Origin: Taxawa tesnikishii (nom. ined.)
Taxonomy: Eukaryota > Ascomycota > Dothideomycetes > Dothideales
DNA length: 64,000 nucleotides
Reading direction: 5' to 3'
Assembly: GCA_030247885.1 (NCBI GenBank)
Contig: JAPDRO010000029.1
Location: forward strand, 186,001 to 250,000
The position numbers and the translations under genes are program-made. Shown here one piece after another: positions 61,668-64,000 of the stretch. The notes beneath the pieces were generated by a model that worked only from the letters and a program-made list of their open reading frames with translations, did no database searches and was not told the origin of the DNA. Each line of letters begins with the position of its first letter. Positions within the stretch are counted from its first letter, which is position 1.

Positions 61668-61986
61668 ATATAAGATATCCTACTAAATATTCTACTAGAC
61701 GTCCTACTAGATATCCTACTAAATACCCTACTAAATATCTTACGTAATATCCTACGAAATATCCTACTAGACGTCCTACTAGATATTCTACTAGATATCT
61801 TACTAAATATCTTACGTAATATCCTACGAAATATCCTACTAGACGTCCTACTAGATGTCCTACTAGATATCTTACTAGATATCTTACGTAATATCTTATA
61901 AAACATCCTACTAGACGTCCTACTAGATATTTTACTAAACGTCCTACTAGATATCTTACTAAATATCTTACTAGATATCCTAGAAT
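61668..61986 (+). repeat. 12-bp minisatellite
   Basis: About 26 copies of a unit GATATCCTACTA with variants (GACGTCCTACTA, AATATCTTACGT, AATATCCTACGA). A higher-order period is visible, since the block with ACGT/ACGA variants recurs. Because the unit is a multiple of three, the minus strand stays open (Arg/Ser/Ile repeats), explaining the 107-codon frame at 61,583-61,906. It lies close to the right end of the Plavaka-type element. Confidence 0.85.
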
Positions 61987-62398
61987 ATAAAGACTTAATA
62001 TAAATCTTATAGTAAATATATAGTTAAGCGTAGTAGAGAAGAGTAGCTACTTTCTACTAAGGCTAAGTCGAAGTCTAATCTACTTTATATTACCTTAACT
62101 TATAAATCTACGAATTTAAAAAATAGGATTTCGTAATAAAAGCTTACTTAGTAAAGGTACTATTAAATAGTTATAATATACTAAGACTAGCTAGACCTTA
62201 AGATATAAAGGTAAATTAAAGAGAGTATTAATATTTAATTAAAAGATAATTTACCTTAATATTCTAATAAGGCTTAATATTACTTTTACCTTAAGTAGAC
62301 TAAGCTAGTACTTTATAGATTTAATAGAGTTTTATATTAAGGTAACTAAGGGAATCTTAAGGTACTTAAGATTAAATACTAACTTAGTAATTATTTTA

Positions 62399-62565
62399 AC
62401 GTAGTCTACGGGGTAATAGATTAGGTAGGGTTATAGATTACTTAAACTTCTTTAAGTAACTAAAAGCCCTTAGAAGTAGAAAATTAGTCTAAGTAGAGTA
62501 AAGCTAAGTCGTACTTAAGTTAGTAATCTATATCCCTACTTAATCTACTACTCTACGGTTTACGT
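62399..62565. repeat. MITE-like element, copy 2 (167 bp)
   Basis: Inverted copy of 18,124-18,290 with the same length, ACGT ends and TA duplications at 62,397-62,398 and 62,566-62,567. It is inserted in the copia RNase H region. Differences from copy 1 are mostly transitions. Confidence 0.8.
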
Positions 62566-63131
62566 TAAGAGTATATTAAGACTAATATTTAACTAGCTTT
62601 TTAACTTTAACTATATAATAAATAAATAAGATAAGATCTCTATTCTTAGTAATATATTTATACTTAAAGGAAAGCTAATTAGTTAAATAAGTAAAAAGTA
62701 AAAGTTAGTAGTAACTTCTACTATAAATACTAAGTATATAGTAATATATACTTACTTAAAGTAATTATAATAGCTTATACTACTCTTAAGAAATATAAGT
62801 TATTAGTACCTTATTAGCGGCGACTCCTTTAAGCTAATAATTTAAGAGGAGTTAAAGTTTACTATTAAATTACTTATTATACTTAAAGGAGATAACTAAG
62901 CTACTTTCTCTCTTATTTAAGATACGTATACTTATAATAGATTAAAGTATATCGATATAGCCTATTATTATATTAAAGATTTATATAAGAGGAAGAGGAT
63001 TAATATTAAGTTTATTAATATATAAAAGATAATTACTAATAGCTTTATAAAGCCTCTTTAAGGTTAGTATTTTTAGAGGTTTATTAGTTAACTTAGACTA
63101 TTTAAAGAGGACTAATTTAACTAAGGAGGAG

Positions 63132-63298
63132 TATTATAAGATAATAGCTACTTAGTTTAAATAAATAGTTATATAACTTATTAAGCTAAGTAGAAAATCT
63201 CTTTATTTTCTAGCTACTATTATAGATAGCTTAATTAATTAATAAGTTACGATTAGTTCTACTATATATTTAGTTATAGTTAAGTACTTAATTTAACT
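63132..63298 (+). repeat. 3' LTR of the copia fossil
   Basis: Starts TATTATAAGATAATAGCTAC directly after the RNase H-like C-terminal region (62,960-63,110) and is followed by CTTAC and Fot1 sequence. Confidence 0.8.
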
Positions 63299-64000
63299 CT
63301 TACTTAGATATTATCCTTTATAATTACCTTATTAAAAGTAATATAAAAGGCTAATAAGAAGGCTTCTTTCTTAACTTATATAATAAAGTATTATAACTAG
63401 CTATTAATTTCTATATTATATACTTACTTTAAGGGAGTAAAATAGTTTATATTAAGTAACTATAATAAGTATAAGAAGTATAAAAGTATATAAAGAATAA
63501 TAATCTTTTATTCTTTATAAGAATTATAAAAGTTATAACTACTATAACTCTTATAGTCGTTTATAATTAGTAAGTAGTATATACTTACTTAATGCGCCTT
63601 TATATACGCATTAAAGTACTTTAACTACTTTAAAGTAAACTTATTTATTATCTAACTATTAATACTAGTCTTAAGTACTTAGTTATAAAGTAAGTCTATA
63701 TATTAACTTAATATAAGGACTTTACTACTAAAGATAATAAAAAGTAAGATAACTTACTTAGTAGCGTAAATACCTTAAATAATTATAACTTACTCCTAGT
63801 TACTTAGCTATACCTTTTTAAAATTACTTCGTTTTTTAAAGTATATAAAGACTATTTAAATATTAATTATACTTATTATAAAGCTTATCTTATTAAAGTT
63901 ATATATATCTTTATTTAAGATATTATACTTTTCTTTATCTTTTAACTAGCTCGAACTAAAGTATTATAATATATACGTCTTTATTTAAGGCTTATTAATA
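63299..64000 (-). mobile_element. Fot1-type family A copy 3, right piece (runs off the window)
   Basis: After the second CTTAC the sequence matches the reverse complement of the family A copies (corresponding to about 33,695 down to about 33,000 of copy 2). It continues exactly where the piece at 31,267-31,938 stopped. The two pieces sum to about 1.37 kb, so some 475 bp should lie beyond the window. It is RIP-saturated. Confidence 0.85.

Larger units (their letters stand above)
48541..62136 (+). mobile_element. Large (~13.6 kb) Plavaka/KDZ-type DNA transposon with helicase cargo, RIPped
   Basis: The insertion interrupts the copia reverse transcriptase. Its ends carry a short inverted repeat, TTACGAAATCCTA on the left (48,541) and its reverse complement on the right (ending 62,136). 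The right half encodes a Plavaka-type transposase (58,090-60,650), preceded in the same orientation by a SNF2-like helicase (about 53,760-57,620). The left 5 kb may hold further genes, possibly on the minus strand, not identified. Several tandem repeats lie within. The exact ends and target duplication could not be fixed, and smaller insertions may be hidden inside. All coding sequence is destroyed by RIP. Confidence 0.65.
31939..63298 (+). mobile_element. Ty1/copia LTR retrotransposon fossil hosting a deep nest
   Basis: LTRs of about 167 bp at 31,939-32,106 and 63,132-63,298, a CTTAC duplication at 31,934-31,938 and 63,299-63,303. Copia-type sequence lies in separate segments: gag/protease/pre-integrase region (34,363-36,328), integrase and start of reverse transcriptase (38,176-39,609), reverse transcriptase middle (48,004-48,540), and reverse transcriptase end plus RNase H (62,137-63,130). 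The order of domains is the copia order. Insertions between them are two Fot1-type elements, one gypsy element, one Plavaka-type element and one MITE. Subtracting them leaves about 5.5 kb, a usual copia size. It is RIP-saturated, with a very large number of breaks, and old. Confidence 0.8.

Noticed and set aside
61583-61906. 107-codon Arg/Ser/Ile repeat frame on the minus strand
   Set aside because: Produced by the 12-bp minisatellite, which never shifts frame; no independent coding evidence.
48541-62136. Reading the 13.6-kb element as a Polinton or a Starship
   Set aside because: No capsid, DNA polymerase B or tyrosine-recombinase motif was seen; the transposase blocks match the Plavaka family instead.

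Overview
The window looks like a filamentous ascomycete (Pezizomycotina) chromosome with a two-compartment layout. Short GC-balanced islands carry gene remnants: a HET-domain gene, fungal-type introns with GTACGT donors and CTGAC branch points. Long AT-rich blocks are made of transposons in which the dinucleotides CA and TG are almost completely missing, while CG, CC and CT remain. That is the signature of saturating repeat-induced point mutation (RIP, CpA to TpA). No bacterial or organellar features were seen.

Layout. 1-5,832: GC-balanced, one plausible three-exon minus-strand gene (4,165-5,240), otherwise no convincing gene. 5,836-16,573: a RIP-degraded Tc1-like DNA transposon with 111-bp terminal inverted repeats (TIRs), split by a young Ty3/gypsy chromovirus (8,686-15,465) whose two 331-bp LTRs look identical and which shows no RIP. 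It carries an antisense zinc-cluster/coiled-coil ORF. 16,577-18,000: island with a broken host gene of unknown function. 18,124-28,060: RIP-saturated DNA with two MITE-like elements, three Fot1/pogo elements and a larger pogo-like element, several nested. 28,080-31,090: island with a broken HET-domain gene. 31,267-64,000: one deep nest.

The deep nest can be read from target-site duplications. A minus-strand Fot1 copy (31,267-31,938, continuing at 63,299) was split by a Ty1/copia element with a CTTAC duplication and ~167-bp LTRs. The copia was then hit by two Fot1-type elements, a second Ty3/gypsy element (itself carrying a Fot1), a MITE, and a ~13.6-kb element encoding a Plavaka-type (KDZ) transposase and a SNF2-like helicase. 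Subtracting the insertions leaves about 5.5 kb of copia, a normal size for the family, which supports the reconstruction.

There is no operon-like cooperation among genes. The interesting biology is the succession of elements, saturating RIP followed by a later un-RIPped gypsy insertion, a large Plavaka element with helicase cargo, short MITEs sharing ends with one Fot1 lineage, and host genes decaying in small islands between RIPped blocks. Functional calls in RIPped DNA rest on conceptual translation by eye, without database searches.
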